In this document: piece by piece, positions 40,969 through 47,779 of the stretch
Position numbering within the stretch: the first letter of the stretch is position 1
How the letters are laid out: every line of letters begins with the position of its first letter
Assembly: GCA_015067975.1 (NCBI GenBank)
Contig: SVLK01000012.1
Coordinates: forward strand, 1 to 47,779
Reading direction: 5' to 3'
Origin: Oscillospiraceae bacterium
GTDB lineage: Bacteria > Bacillota > Clostridia > Oscillospirales > Oscillospiraceae
Length of the DNA stretch: 47,779 bases
Made by a program: the position numbers and the translations under genes
The notes under the pieces: generated by a model
The model's database searches: none
What the model saw: the letters and a program-made list of their open reading frames with translations, nothing else
What the model was told of the DNA's origin: nothing

Positions 40969-42012
40969 TTGAATCATATGTGGGAAAAAGTGTCGCGTGG
41001 CGAAGTATATACCATTGCCGAAATGTCCGGCAACCACGCAGGCAGCTTAGATAACGCTCTGGCCATCGTCCGCGCCGCCAAAGAAGCTGGTGTGGACTGT
41101 CTGAAGACCCAGGCCTATACCGCAGATACGATCACGCTGGACAGCGACCACCCCTGTTTCTTCATTCACGGCGGAACATGGGACGGCTACCGTCTGTATG
41201 ATCTCTATCTGGATGCCGGCACACCGCCGGAGTGGAACAAGATCATCAAAGAAGAGTGCGAACGGCTCGGTATCGACTTTTTGTGCACTCCCTTTGATAA
41301 AACCGCCGTGGATCTGCTGGAAGACATCGGCACGGAGATCTACAAGATCGCATCTCCCGAGCTGGTGGACATTCCTCTGATTGAGTATGTGGCTTCCAAA
41401 GGGAAGCCGATGCTGATCTCCTGCGGCATGGGCACGGAAGAAGAGATCCGCGAAGCGCTGGACGCCTGCCACAGAATGGGAAATGACCGCGTCATTCTCC
41501 TCAAGTGCTGCAGCGACTACCCGGCGCAGTACGATGAGATGAATCTGAACGCCATTGCCGATATGCGCGAAAAGTTCGGCGTAAAGGTAGGTCTCTCGGA
41601 TCACTCCATGGGCAGCCTCGCCTCGGTAGTGGCCGTGTCGCTGGGTGCCTGTGTCATCGAAAAGCACATGTGCCTGAGCCGCGAGATCGAAAACCCCGAC
41701 AGTTCTTTCTCTATGGAGCCGGAGGAGTTTGCCGCTCTGGTCCGCGATGTGCACAATGCACAGCAGACGCTGGGTTTTGCCAACTACACGCTGTCCCCCG
41801 GCGAGCAGAGAAGCAAGCTGTTTCGCAAGTCCATTTTTGTGGCCGAGGATATGGCAGCAGGCACAGTTCTGAACGAAACCAATCTGCGCGTGGTGCGTCC
41901 CAGCAACGGTCTGCATCCGCGCTACTATAAAGAATTGTTGGGAAAGAAAATCACCAAAGATGTCACCAAAGGTACTCCGTTTGACTGGAGTATGGTAAAT
42001 AGAGAGGAGTAA
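40969..42012 (+). CDS. pseI: pseudaminic acid synthase-like enzyme (NeuB/PseI family)
   Basis: A 347-residue member of the NeuB family, which condenses phosphoenolpyruvate with a modified hexosamine to make nine-carbon nonulosonic acids. The barrel motifs are LKTQAYTADTITLD, FIHGGTWDGYRLYDLY, FLCTPFDKTAV, YKIASPELVD, ISCGMGT, GLSDHS and EKHMCLS. The C-terminal SAF domain (about 283-345) has KLFRKSIFVAEDM and GLHPRYY. These match the pseudaminic-acid branch better than sialic acid. The start is a TTG (40969) seven bases after GAGGAGGT; the next ATG is too far. First gene of the transporter operon, only 5 bases from the binding-protein gene. No pseB/C/F/G/H or CMP-transferase is nearby. Confidence 0.85.
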   Translation: MNHMWEKVSRGEVYTIAEMSGNHAGSLDNALAIVRAAKEAGVDCLKTQAYTADTITLDSDHPCFFIHGGTWDGYRLYDLYLDAGTPPEWNKIIKEECERLGIDFLCTPFDKTAVDLLEDIGTEIYKIASPELVDIPLIEYVASKGKPMLISCGMGTEEEIREALDACHRMGNDRVILLKCCSDYPAQYDEMNLNAIADMREKFGVKVGLSDHSMGSLASVVAVSLGACVIEKHMCLSREIENPDSSFSMEPEEFAALVRDVHNAQQTLGFANYTLSPGEQRSKLFRKSIFVAEDMAAGTVLNETNLRVVRPSNGLHPRYYKELLGKKITKDVTKGTPFDWSMVNREE

Positions 42013-42017
42013 TTTCA

Positions 42018-43517
42018 ATGAAAAAGTTTTTTGCTTTGCTGTTGACCCTGATTATGGTCCTGGGCGTGACCGCATGCGGTGGTGACAGCACCCCCGATGC
42101 CACTGTGCTGACCTTGGCTGTGGAGCAGGACATCGATAACTTTGACCCCTTCACCAACCAGCAGAACCCCTTTGTCCGCATCATCAACTTCAACTGCTAT
42201 GAGACCCTGTTCCATTACGATGCCGACATGAAGCTGGTGATGGATCTGGCTACCTCCTACGAGCAGGTGGACGACACCACTTATACCTTTAAGCTGCGCG
42301 AAGGTGTTACCTTCCACAACGGCGAAGCCTTCACCGCTGATGATGTGATTTACACCATCAACACCATCAAGGACGAAGCCACCGGTGCCTGGAGAAACAG
42401 CCAGTACGCCAATGTTGCCGAGATGACCGCCACCGATGCCACCACGCTGACCATCAAGCTGGCAGCTCCTCAGGCAGGTTTCATTGACAATCTGGCTTAC
42501 ACCGCCATCGTCTCCAAGAGCACCACTCCCAAGGATCTGACCACCAACCCCGTTGGTACCGGCCCCTTCAAGTTTGTCAGCTGGACTCCCAACGACAGCA
42601 TCAAGTTTGAGAAGAACGCCAACTACTGGGAAGCCGATAAGATCGCTGTGGATCAGCTGGTCATGAAGGTCATTCCCGATCCTACCGTTTCTGTCACCAG
42701 CCTGCAGTCCAAGACCGTGCAGTTCGTGGGCAGCATGGATATCGAGTCCGCCAACACCGTCGCCAACACCGAAGGTCTGGTGCTGATGGAGTCCAACTAT
42801 GCCAGCACCATCTATGAGCTGGAAATCGGCCGCCACCTCAACAAGGCTCTGGCCGATCCCGAAGTCGTCCGCGCCCTGTTCCTGGCCATGGATCGCGAGA
42901 CCATCGCCGAGCAGGTGTTCAGCGGCAAGGCCTCCGCTGCTAAGAGCCCCTTCCCCTCCGCCGCCAAGTTCTATGCCGAAGTCGATACCGAAGGCTATGA
43001 CATCGAAAAGGCCAAGCAGGTTCTGGCTGCCACCGAGTACAAGGATGGCTTCTCCTTCACCGTGCAGGTTCTGTCCAGCGACTCCGCCTCTCAGCAGGCT
43101 CTGATCATCTGGCAGGATGCCCTGAAGAAGCTGGGCGTTGAGCTGAAGATCGACATCTGCGAGCTGTCCGTGTGGCTGGATGCCTATCTGAACCGCAACT
43201 ATGACATGATCGCCAACTACTATTCCATGGTGGGTACCGATCCTTCCACCTACTGCTCCGTCATCATGACCGCTCTGGCCGATTATCAGACCAAGGATCT
43301 GCCCGACCTGAACAAGCTGATCCTCGACAGCGCCAACGGTTCTGACGAGGCTGTCCGCAAGGAAGGCTACAAGACCGTCCAGGAGCAGATCGTCAAGTAC
43401 AGACCCGTCATCTCCTATGTGGAGTGCACCAACCTGAACGGCATGACCGACAACCTGACCGGTGTCACCGTCAATGCCATGGGTCACGCATTCTTCAAGT
43501 ATGCTGCCTTTAACTAA
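42018..43517 (+). CDS. ABC transporter substrate-binding lipoprotein (DppA/OppA family)
   Basis: A 499-residue SBP family 5 protein. The signal peptide ends at the lipobox VTAC with Cys20, so it is anchored outside the membrane. The mature protein begins with VLTLAVEQDIDNFDPF, and has the family motifs YETLFHYDADMKLVMDLATS and FKLREGVTFHNGEAFTADDVIYT. Family members bind di- or oligopeptides, nickel, heme or glycans; the ligand here is unknown. AGAGGAG precedes the ATG. A 14-bp hairpin after the stop would keep this mRNA more abundant than that of the permeases. Confidence 0.93.
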   Translation: MKKFFALLLTLIMVLGVTACGGDSTPDATVLTLAVEQDIDNFDPFTNQQNPFVRIINFNCYETLFHYDADMKLVMDLATSYEQVDDTTYTFKLREGVTFHNGEAFTADDVIYTINTIKDEATGAWRNSQYANVAEMTATDATTLTIKLAAPQAGFIDNLAYTAIVSKSTTPKDLTTNPVGTGPFKFVSWTPNDSIKFEKNANYWEADKIAVDQLVMKVIPDPTVSVTSLQSKTVQFVGSMDIESANTVANTEGLVLMESNYASTIYELEIGRHLNKALADPEVVRALFLAMDRETIAEQVFSGKASAAKSPFPSAAKFYAEVDTEGYDIEKAKQVLAATEYKDGFSFTVQVLSSDSASQQALIIWQDALKKLGVELKIDICELSVWLDAYLNRNYDMIANYYSMVGTDPSTYCSVIMTALADYQTKDLPDLNKLILDSANGSDEAVRKEGYKTVQEQIVKYRPVISYVECTNLNGMTDNLTGVTVNAMGHAFFKYAAFN

Positions 43518-43533
43518 TAATCAATGATCGATA

Positions 43534-43565
43534 CAATGCTGCCCGAGAATCCTCGGGCAGCATTG
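43534..43565 (+). promoter_or_regulatory. intercistronic hairpin after the binding-protein gene
   Basis: A perfect 14-bp stem CAATGCTGCCCGAG/CTCGGGCAGCATTG with loop AATC and no U-run. It probably stabilises the upstream mRNA or gives partial termination. Confidence 0.7.
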
Positions 43566-43590
43566 TTGGGTTTGAAATGGAGCGAATTAT

Positions 43591-44556
43591 ATGCGCCTTA
43601 CCTCAACATTAAAGTATATTTGCCGCCGATTGCTGATGTCCGTTGCCGTTTTGTTTGTTGTTACCGTGATGATTTTTGTCATCGTGCGCCTTTCCCCCGG
43701 TGACCCCGTACAAAGCCGCATCGGCCCTTACGGCGACTATTCCCCCGAAAACATCGCCCGCGTAGAAAAAGATCTGGGTCTGGACAAGCCCTATGTTGTA
43801 CAGTACGGCATCTGGCTGAAAAATTGTCTGCGCGGCGATCTGGGTGTTTCTCTGCGCAATGGCGCCTCTGTGACCGAGATCGTGTTCGACAAGCTGGCCA
43901 TCAGTTTGGAGCTGATTTTGGTTGCCGTGGCTCTGGCCGCTCTGGTGGGTATTCCTCTGGGTATCTTGTCCGGCATACGGGCCGGAAGTCCTCTGGATCA
44001 GGCCGCCAGCGTGTTTTCCACCGCCTTTTTGGCCATGCCCAGCTTCTGCATGGGCCTGCTGCTCATCGTGGTTTTCTCTGTGAAGCTGCGTGTGCTGCCT
44101 GCCAACGGCTATGTGCCGTTTTTTGAGAACCCCGCCCAAAATGTCCGCTTTTTGATCCTGCCTGCACTGACGCTTGGCTTGTATCTGATTGCTGTGCTGA
44201 CCCGCTTTGTCCGCAGCGAAACCATGGAGGTCGTCTCCTCCAACTATGTGCGCACTGCACATGCCAAAGGTATGCCCCCCGCCATCGTCAATAAAGCCCA
44301 TATCCTGAAGAACATCTCCACCACGCTGGTTACTGTGCTCGGCGTGGAGGTTGCCACCTTGCTGGGCGGCACCGTCATTGTGGAGCAGCTGTTTGGCTGG
44401 TCGGGTCTGGGCTGGTACATCTGCCAGTCGGTTTCCAACCGCGACTATCCTGCCGTGCAGGGCGCGGTGCTGATCATCGCTGTTGCCTTTGTTCTTATTA
44501 ACATGTTAATGGATATCCTGTATGTTGTACTGGATCCCAGAATTGAGTTGGAGTAA
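43591..44556 (+). CDS. ABC transporter permease (DppB family)
   Basis: A 321-residue inner-membrane permease with six predicted segments. The DppB-specific N-terminus (YICRRLLMSVAVLFVVTVMIF, then RLSPGDPV) and the ATPase-contacting EAA region (VRTAHAKGMPPAIVNKAHILKN) are present. It forms the pore with the next gene's product. GGAG lies before the ATG at 43591. Second of the three-gene core after the binding protein. Confidence 0.94.
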   Translation: MRLTSTLKYICRRLLMSVAVLFVVTVMIFVIVRLSPGDPVQSRIGPYGDYSPENIARVEKDLGLDKPYVVQYGIWLKNCLRGDLGVSLRNGASVTEIVFDKLAISLELILVAVALAALVGIPLGILSGIRAGSPLDQAASVFSTAFLAMPSFCMGLLLIVVFSVKLRVLPANGYVPFFENPAQNVRFLILPALTLGLYLIAVLTRFVRSETMEVVSSNYVRTAHAKGMPPAIVNKAHILKNISTTLVTVLGVEVATLLGGTVIVEQLFGWSGLGWYICQSVSNRDYPAVQGAVLIIAVAFVLINMLMDILYVVLDPRIELE

Positions 44557-44558
44557 AT

Positions 44559-45383
44559 ATGCTGAAGAAATTATCAAAAGTGAATTTTGTCACGGCCTTT
44601 GCCTTGATTGTGCTGACCGTGGTGGTGCTGATGGTGCTTTTCCCTGCCATGTTTACTTCTTATGATCCGCTGGAAGTGAATATGGCACAAAAGCTGCTGC
44701 CGCCTTCCTCTGCCCACCTGTTGGGCACCGATGAGTTTGGCCGCGACATCTTCTGCCGTATTGTTTACGGTGCGCGCAGTTCCGTCTGTGTCGGTCTCGG
44801 CACCGCCATTCTCTCCGCTATTCTCGGTGTGCCTCTGGGCTTGATCGCCGGCTATTACGGCGGCACCGTGGATAACATCATTATGCGTATCATGGACGCA
44901 TTTCAGTCTTTCCCTTCGATCTTGCTGGCTATTCTGCTGAGCACCATTTTTGAAACCTCGATCCTGTCCCTGATCCTGACCATCTCCGCCGTCAGTTTTC
45001 CGCGCTTTGCCAAGCTGGTACGCGGCAATGTGCTGGTGGTAAAGAAGCAGGACTATGTGGCCGCCGCCAAGGTAGCCGGCGTAAGCAATGCCTACATCCT
45101 GTTCAACACCATCTTGCGCAACTGCATGTCGGTGGTGGTGATTCAGTTCTCCATGCTGACGGCTACTGCCATTCTGATCGAAGCCGGCATGAGTTTCCTG
45201 GGCCTGGGTCTGGAACCGCCCGCACCGGCTTGGGGTTCCATGCTGTTCTATGCCAACAAGTATGTGAATAACAGCTTGTCGTATGTGTTGAGTCCTACAT
45301 TTACCATCTTTTTGGTGGTTCTCAGCATCAACCTGCTGGGCGATGCCCTCCGGGATAAGCTGGATCCGAAGAAGCAGAAGTGA
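44559..45383 (+). CDS. ABC transporter permease (DppC family)
   Basis: A 274-residue permease that pairs with the DppB-like one. It starts with a membrane segment and an extracytoplasmic part with HLLGTDEFGRDIFCRIVYGARSS, a hallmark of DppC. The EAA loop is YVAAAKVAGVSNAYILFNTILRN. It starts two bases after the previous stop and ends overlapping the ATPase reading frame, so translation is coupled. Confidence 0.94.
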   Translation: MLKKLSKVNFVTAFALIVLTVVVLMVLFPAMFTSYDPLEVNMAQKLLPPSSAHLLGTDEFGRDIFCRIVYGARSSVCVGLGTAILSAILGVPLGLIAGYYGGTVDNIIMRIMDAFQSFPSILLAILLSTIFETSILSLILTISAVSFPRFAKLVRGNVLVVKKQDYVAAAKVAGVSNAYILFNTILRNCMSVVVIQFSMLTATAILIEAGMSFLGLGLEPPAPAWGSMLFYANKYVNNSLSYVLSPTFTIFLVVLSINLLGDALRDKLDPKKQK

Positions 45384-45391
45384 GGGCCGCT

Positions 45392-46363
45392 ATGAGTATT
45401 CTTGAAGTTAAAAATCTGACCACCGAGCTGATGACCGACCGCGGCCCCATCAAGGCCGTGGATAACGTGTCGTTCTCCCTTGAAAAAGGTGAGATTTTAG
45501 GTCTTGTGGGTGAGTCCGGCTGCGGCAAGAGTATGACCTCCATGTCCATTATGCAGTTACTTTCCCGAAAGAATGCCCGCATTTCCGGTGAAATTCTTTT
45601 TGATGGCAAGGATCTTCTCTCCCTGTCCGAAAAAGAGATCACCAATATCCGCGGCCATCACATTTCCATGATCTTTCAGGATGTGATGACCTCTCTAAAT
45701 CCGCTGATGACCGTAGGAAAGCAAATCATGGAGCCGCTGATGGTTCACTTGGGCATGAATTCTTCCGAAGCAAGAGCCGAAGCAATCCGTCTGTTGGATG
45801 CGGTCGGAATCCCTATGCCCGAAAAACGGGTGGATGAGTATCCAAATTCCTTGTCCGGCGGCATGCGTCAGCGCGTCATGATTGCCATTGCTCTCTCCTG
45901 TAAGCCTCAGGTGCTGATTGCCGACGAACCCACCACCGCCCTTGACGTCACTATTCAGGCGCAGATCCTCGAGTTGATGAAGAAGATCCGCAAGGAGTTT
46001 GGCACAGCCATCATCATGATTTCCCACGATCTGGGTGTGATTTCCGAAATGTGTGACCGCGCAGCAATTATGTACTGCGGCAACATTGTGGAACAGGGCT
46101 CCATCGACCAGATTTTTGACAATCCCACGCACCCCTACACCAAAGGGCTGCTGAAGAGTATTCCGTCTTTGGAAACCACCTCGCAGCAGCTCTACAGCAT
46201 CCCGGGCACCGTTCCTCCGTTGTACAATCTGCCGCAGGGTTGCAAATTTGCCGATCGCTGCTATGCCGTTTGCGATGCATGCCGCACAGCAGCTCCTACT
46301 GTCTTCGAAGTGGAGGATAACCACACAGTTTGTTGCCGGGGAGGTGTCGTAGATGGCGAATGA
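45392..46363 (+). CDS. ABC transporter ATPase (DppD family)
   Basis: A 323-residue ATPase. Walker A is GESGCGKS (40-47), the signature LSGGMRQR, and Walker B LIADEPTTALD with the H-loop ISHDLG. The C-terminal oligopeptide/dipeptide domain has the four-Cys cluster pattern (CKFADRCYAVCDAC) seen in DppD/OppD. The ATG at 45392 follows GTGAGGG; the GTG at 45380 is inside that site. Its stop overlaps the next start. Confidence 0.94.
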   Translation: MSILEVKNLTTELMTDRGPIKAVDNVSFSLEKGEILGLVGESGCGKSMTSMSIMQLLSRKNARISGEILFDGKDLLSLSEKEITNIRGHHISMIFQDVMTSLNPLMTVGKQIMEPLMVHLGMNSSEARAEAIRLLDAVGIPMPEKRVDEYPNSLSGGMRQRVMIAIALSCKPQVLIADEPTTALDVTIQAQILELMKKIRKEFGTAIIMISHDLGVISEMCDRAAIMYCGNIVEQGSIDQIFDNPTHPYTKGLLKSIPSLETTSQQLYSIPGTVPPLYNLPQGCKFADRCYAVCDACRTAAPTVFEVEDNHTVCCRGGVVDGE

Positions 46364-47315
46364 ACCCATCATCACGCTGGAAAACGTCAAGGTTCATTTT
46401 CCGCAGACGCATACTTTTAAGAAGTCGTATCTGCGCGCTGTAGACGGTGTTTCTCTTGAAATTCGTGCCGGCGAAACATTAGGCCTTGTGGGCGAGTCCG
46501 GCTGCGGCAAGTCCACGCTCGGCAAGGCAATTGCCGGCTTACAACCCACTACCGACGGCGCGATTCTCTTTCACAATGAAAATGTAAAAAACCTGAGCCG
46601 CGCTAATGCCATTCGGTATCGCAAAAATGTGCAGATGGTGTTTCAGGATCCTGCTGCATCGCTGAATCCGCGCCTGAAGGTCCGGCAGATTGTCATGGAA
46701 CCACTTCTCAAGGACGTGAAAATGTCCGGTGCCGAAAAGGTCGCATTGGTGGAAAAAATGGTACAGACGGTGGGACTGCCTGCCGACGCTCTGGATCGCT
46801 ATCCTCATGAGTTTTCCGGTGGACAGCAGCAGCGCATCGGTATTGCACGCAGCTTGGTGCTTCGCCCCGAGTTCATTGTGTGCGACGAAGCCGTTTCTGC
46901 TTTGGATGTGTCTGTGCAAGCACAAATTCTCAACCTGTTGGGTGAACTGAAAAAGGATTATAATCTTACTTATCTGTTCATCTCCCACAACCTCTCCGTT
47001 GTGAAGCATATGTGCGATCGTATTGCCGTAATGTATCTGGGCCGTATTGTGGAGTTGGGCAGCGCCGCCCAGATTTTCGGAAATCCCCTGCATCCGTATA
47101 CGCGCGCACTGATTTCCGCAATTCCCGTTGCAGGAAAGCGCAATCGCGAAAACCGCATTGTTTTGACCGGCGATTTGCCGGCCCCCACCGCGGTATTTGA
47201 CGGTTGCCCGTTCTACAACCGCTGTTACGAATGTCAGGCACACTGCGAAAAGAATGTACCGACGCTTCACGAAGCAGAGCCCGGTCACTTTGTCAGCTGC
47301 CTTTGCATTGACTAA
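46353..47315 (+). CDS. ABC transporter ATPase (DppF family)
   Basis: A 320-residue partner ATPase. Walker A is GESGCGKS (47-54), signature [15 protein letters not shown], Walker [11 protein letters not shown] and ISHNLS. The C-terminus carries the family's Cys cluster ([14 protein letters not shown]). It starts 11 bases before the end of the previous ATPase gene, with GGGGAGGT upstream. Last gene of the operon, ending at a terminator. Completes a full Dpp/Opp importer with the four genes before it. Confidence 0.94.
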   Translation: MANEPIITLENVKVHFPQTHTFKKSYLRAVDGVSLEIRAGETLGLVGESGCGKSTLGKAIAGLQPTTDGAILFHNENVKNLSRANAIRYRKNVQMVFQDPAASLNPRLKVRQIVMEPLLKDVKMSGAEKVALVEKMVQTVGLPADALDRYPHEFSGGQQQRIGIARSLVLRPEFIVCDEAVSALDVSVQAQILNLLGELKKDYNLTYLFISHNLSVVKHMCDRIAVMYLGRIVELGSAAQIFGNPLHPYTRALISAIPVAGKRNRENRIVLTGDLPAPTAVFDGCPFYNRCYECQAHCEKNVPTLHEAEPGHFVSCLCID

Positions 47316-47321
47316 TATTTA

Positions 47322-47352
47322 AACCCCACCGAGCAATCGGTGGGGTTTTTCT
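47322..47352 (+). terminator. terminator of the synthase-importer operon
   Basis: AACCCCACCGA/TCGGTGGGGTT stem with loop GCAA, followed by a T-run. Confidence 0.9.
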
Positions 47353-47525
47353 TATTTTTCCCTTGAGATACCCATAAAGCTTGATACTGCGATCTTTGGC
47401 GGAATTTCTACCAGCATATGCACATGGTCTGCACATACTTCTGCTTCTATTATTACACCCTTCCACTCGCACAGCTGCCGTAGAAGTCTTCCCACCTCCA
47501 TCTGTATTTTAGCATAAAGAAACGG
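47352..47525 (-). pseudogene. IS200/IS605-type TnpA transposase fragment
   Basis: The minus strand encodes PFLYAKIQMEVGRLLRQL, then CEWKGVIIEAEVCADHVHMLV and EIPPKIAVSSFMG, the central part of a Y1 (HUH) transposase; DHVHMLV holds the two metal-binding histidines. A one-base deletion after the last segment shifts the frame (the usual YLKGK follows in another frame), and the C-terminal catalytic Tyr region and the N-terminus are missing. No flanking ends are recognisable. It is a dead remnant. Confidence 0.85.
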
Positions 47526-47598
47526 CAGACAACATGGTGGTTTTCCACGTGTCTACCTTTATCTTACATCTGCACCTAACGCGTGGTTTTCGATGTAC

Positions 47599-47636
47599 AA
47601 AACTATCCGCCCGAATTTCTTCGGGCGGATAGTTTT
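47599..47636. terminator. bidirectional terminator-like hairpin
   Basis: A perfect 17-bp stem AAAACTATCCGCCCGAA and its complement around TTTC. It could end the minus-strand small RNA candidate (TTTT then G) or plus-strand read-through (TTTTGTTTT). Confidence 0.85.
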
Positions 47637-47726
47637 GTTTTATAAAGTCAGCAATTATTTCATATCCTTGATAGCAGCCTGTGCAGTATAGCATCAAGGG
47701 ATGACTTTTTACCACACTTACCAACG
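47599..47726 (-). ncRNA. small structured RNA candidate
   Basis: A consensus promoter (47733-47761) reads into about 128 bases without a supported gene, ending in the hairpin at 47599-47636. The predicted RNA has nested stems AAAGTCA/TGACTTT and CCTTGAT/ATCAAGG. A 71-codon frame crosses it but has no ribosome binding site and runs through both stems and the terminator. The family is not recognised. Confidence 0.45.
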
Positions 47727-47732
47727 GTTGTG

Positions 47733-47761
47733 ATTATACCATTCTGATTTTCGTTTTTCAA
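47733..47761 (-). promoter_or_regulatory. promoter of the small RNA candidate
   Basis: Minus strand: TTGAAA (47756-47761), 17-bp spacer, perfect TATAAT (47733-47738). Confidence 0.7.
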
Positions 47762-47779
47762 TAGGTTCGGGAAATATTG

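Noticed and set aside
40969-42012. Naming the synthase as N-acetylneuraminate synthase (neuB)
   Set aside because: The HGGTWDGYRLYDLY and GLHPRYY motifs fit the pseudaminic acid branch better, although substrate remains unproven.
42015-43487. A 490-codon Gly/Val-rich minus-strand frame opposite the binding-protein gene
   Set aside because: Antisense shadow; the plus strand encodes a clear lipoprotein with a ribosome binding site.
47509-47724. A 71-codon minus-strand frame near the right end
   Set aside because: No ribosome binding site and it reads through a perfect 17-bp hairpin and nested stems; a structured RNA fits better.
1-47779. CRISPR array, rRNA operon, prophage or integrase
   Set aside because: No regularly spaced repeats, rRNA sequences, phage structural genes or integrases were found. 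The S24 repressor alone does not make a prophage.

Overview
The window comes from a Bacillota chromosome, most likely a gut Clostridia of the Oscillospirales/Oscillospiraceae kind. This rests on the gene set and order (miaB-mutS-mutL-miaA-hfq followed by a yggS-sepF-divIVA cell-division block), strong AGGAGG ribosome binding sites, sigma-A promoters with 17-bp spacers, tRNA genes that encode CCA, a sortase-type surface protein and moderately high GC. The species cannot be named from the sequence alone. No rRNA, CRISPR array, prophage or intact insertion sequence was seen.

Layout. 1-6.5 kb: an orphan barstar, an aminotransferase and a divergent aldose epimerase, then a methyltransferase beside lepA. 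The 3' end of lepA is duplicated as a perfect 97-bp repeat around a hairpin-rich spacer. An XRE regulator precedes lepA. 6.7-9.2 kb: a membrane-anchored LysM/G5/M23 peptidase and a flavin reductase-rubredoxin fusion. 9.2-20.5 kb, minus strand: a long housekeeping run read as miaB, mutS, mutL, miaA, hfq, a HlyD-like protein, yggS, sepF, divIVA and a HAD phosphatase. 20.7-23.1 kb: lspA, an rluD-like gene and an unknown membrane protein. 23.1-25.6 kb: tRNA-Val, an SDR reductase, an S24-type self-cleaving repressor with three palindromic operators, and a nitroreductase. 25.7-28.7 kb: a 1000-residue cell-wall protein. 29-33.2 kb: tRNA-Tyr and tRNA-Thr, a two-gene unit with a sigma-region-4 protein, two YitT membrane proteins, mntP under a manganese (yybP-ykoY) riboswitch, tRNA-Gly and a lipoprotein. 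33.2-37.5 kb: a type IIA topoisomerase subunit pair. 37.8-39.2 kb: a MATE transporter.

39.2-47.3 kb is the most distinctive accessory block. It holds an AraC/YesN-type regulator, a pseudaminic-acid-synthase-like enzyme and a complete dipeptide/oligopeptide ABC importer (binding protein, two permeases, two ATPases) ending in a terminator. The synthase has no other nonulosonate genes near it, so its role with the importer is unexplained. The last 450 bases hold a decayed IS200-type transposase fragment and a promoter-hairpin-terminator unit that looks like a roughly 130-nt small RNA.

Most regulatory calls (promoters, operators, terminators) were read by eye from consensus matches and spacing and are untested. 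Protein calls rest on recognised motifs and family resemblance, not on searches.
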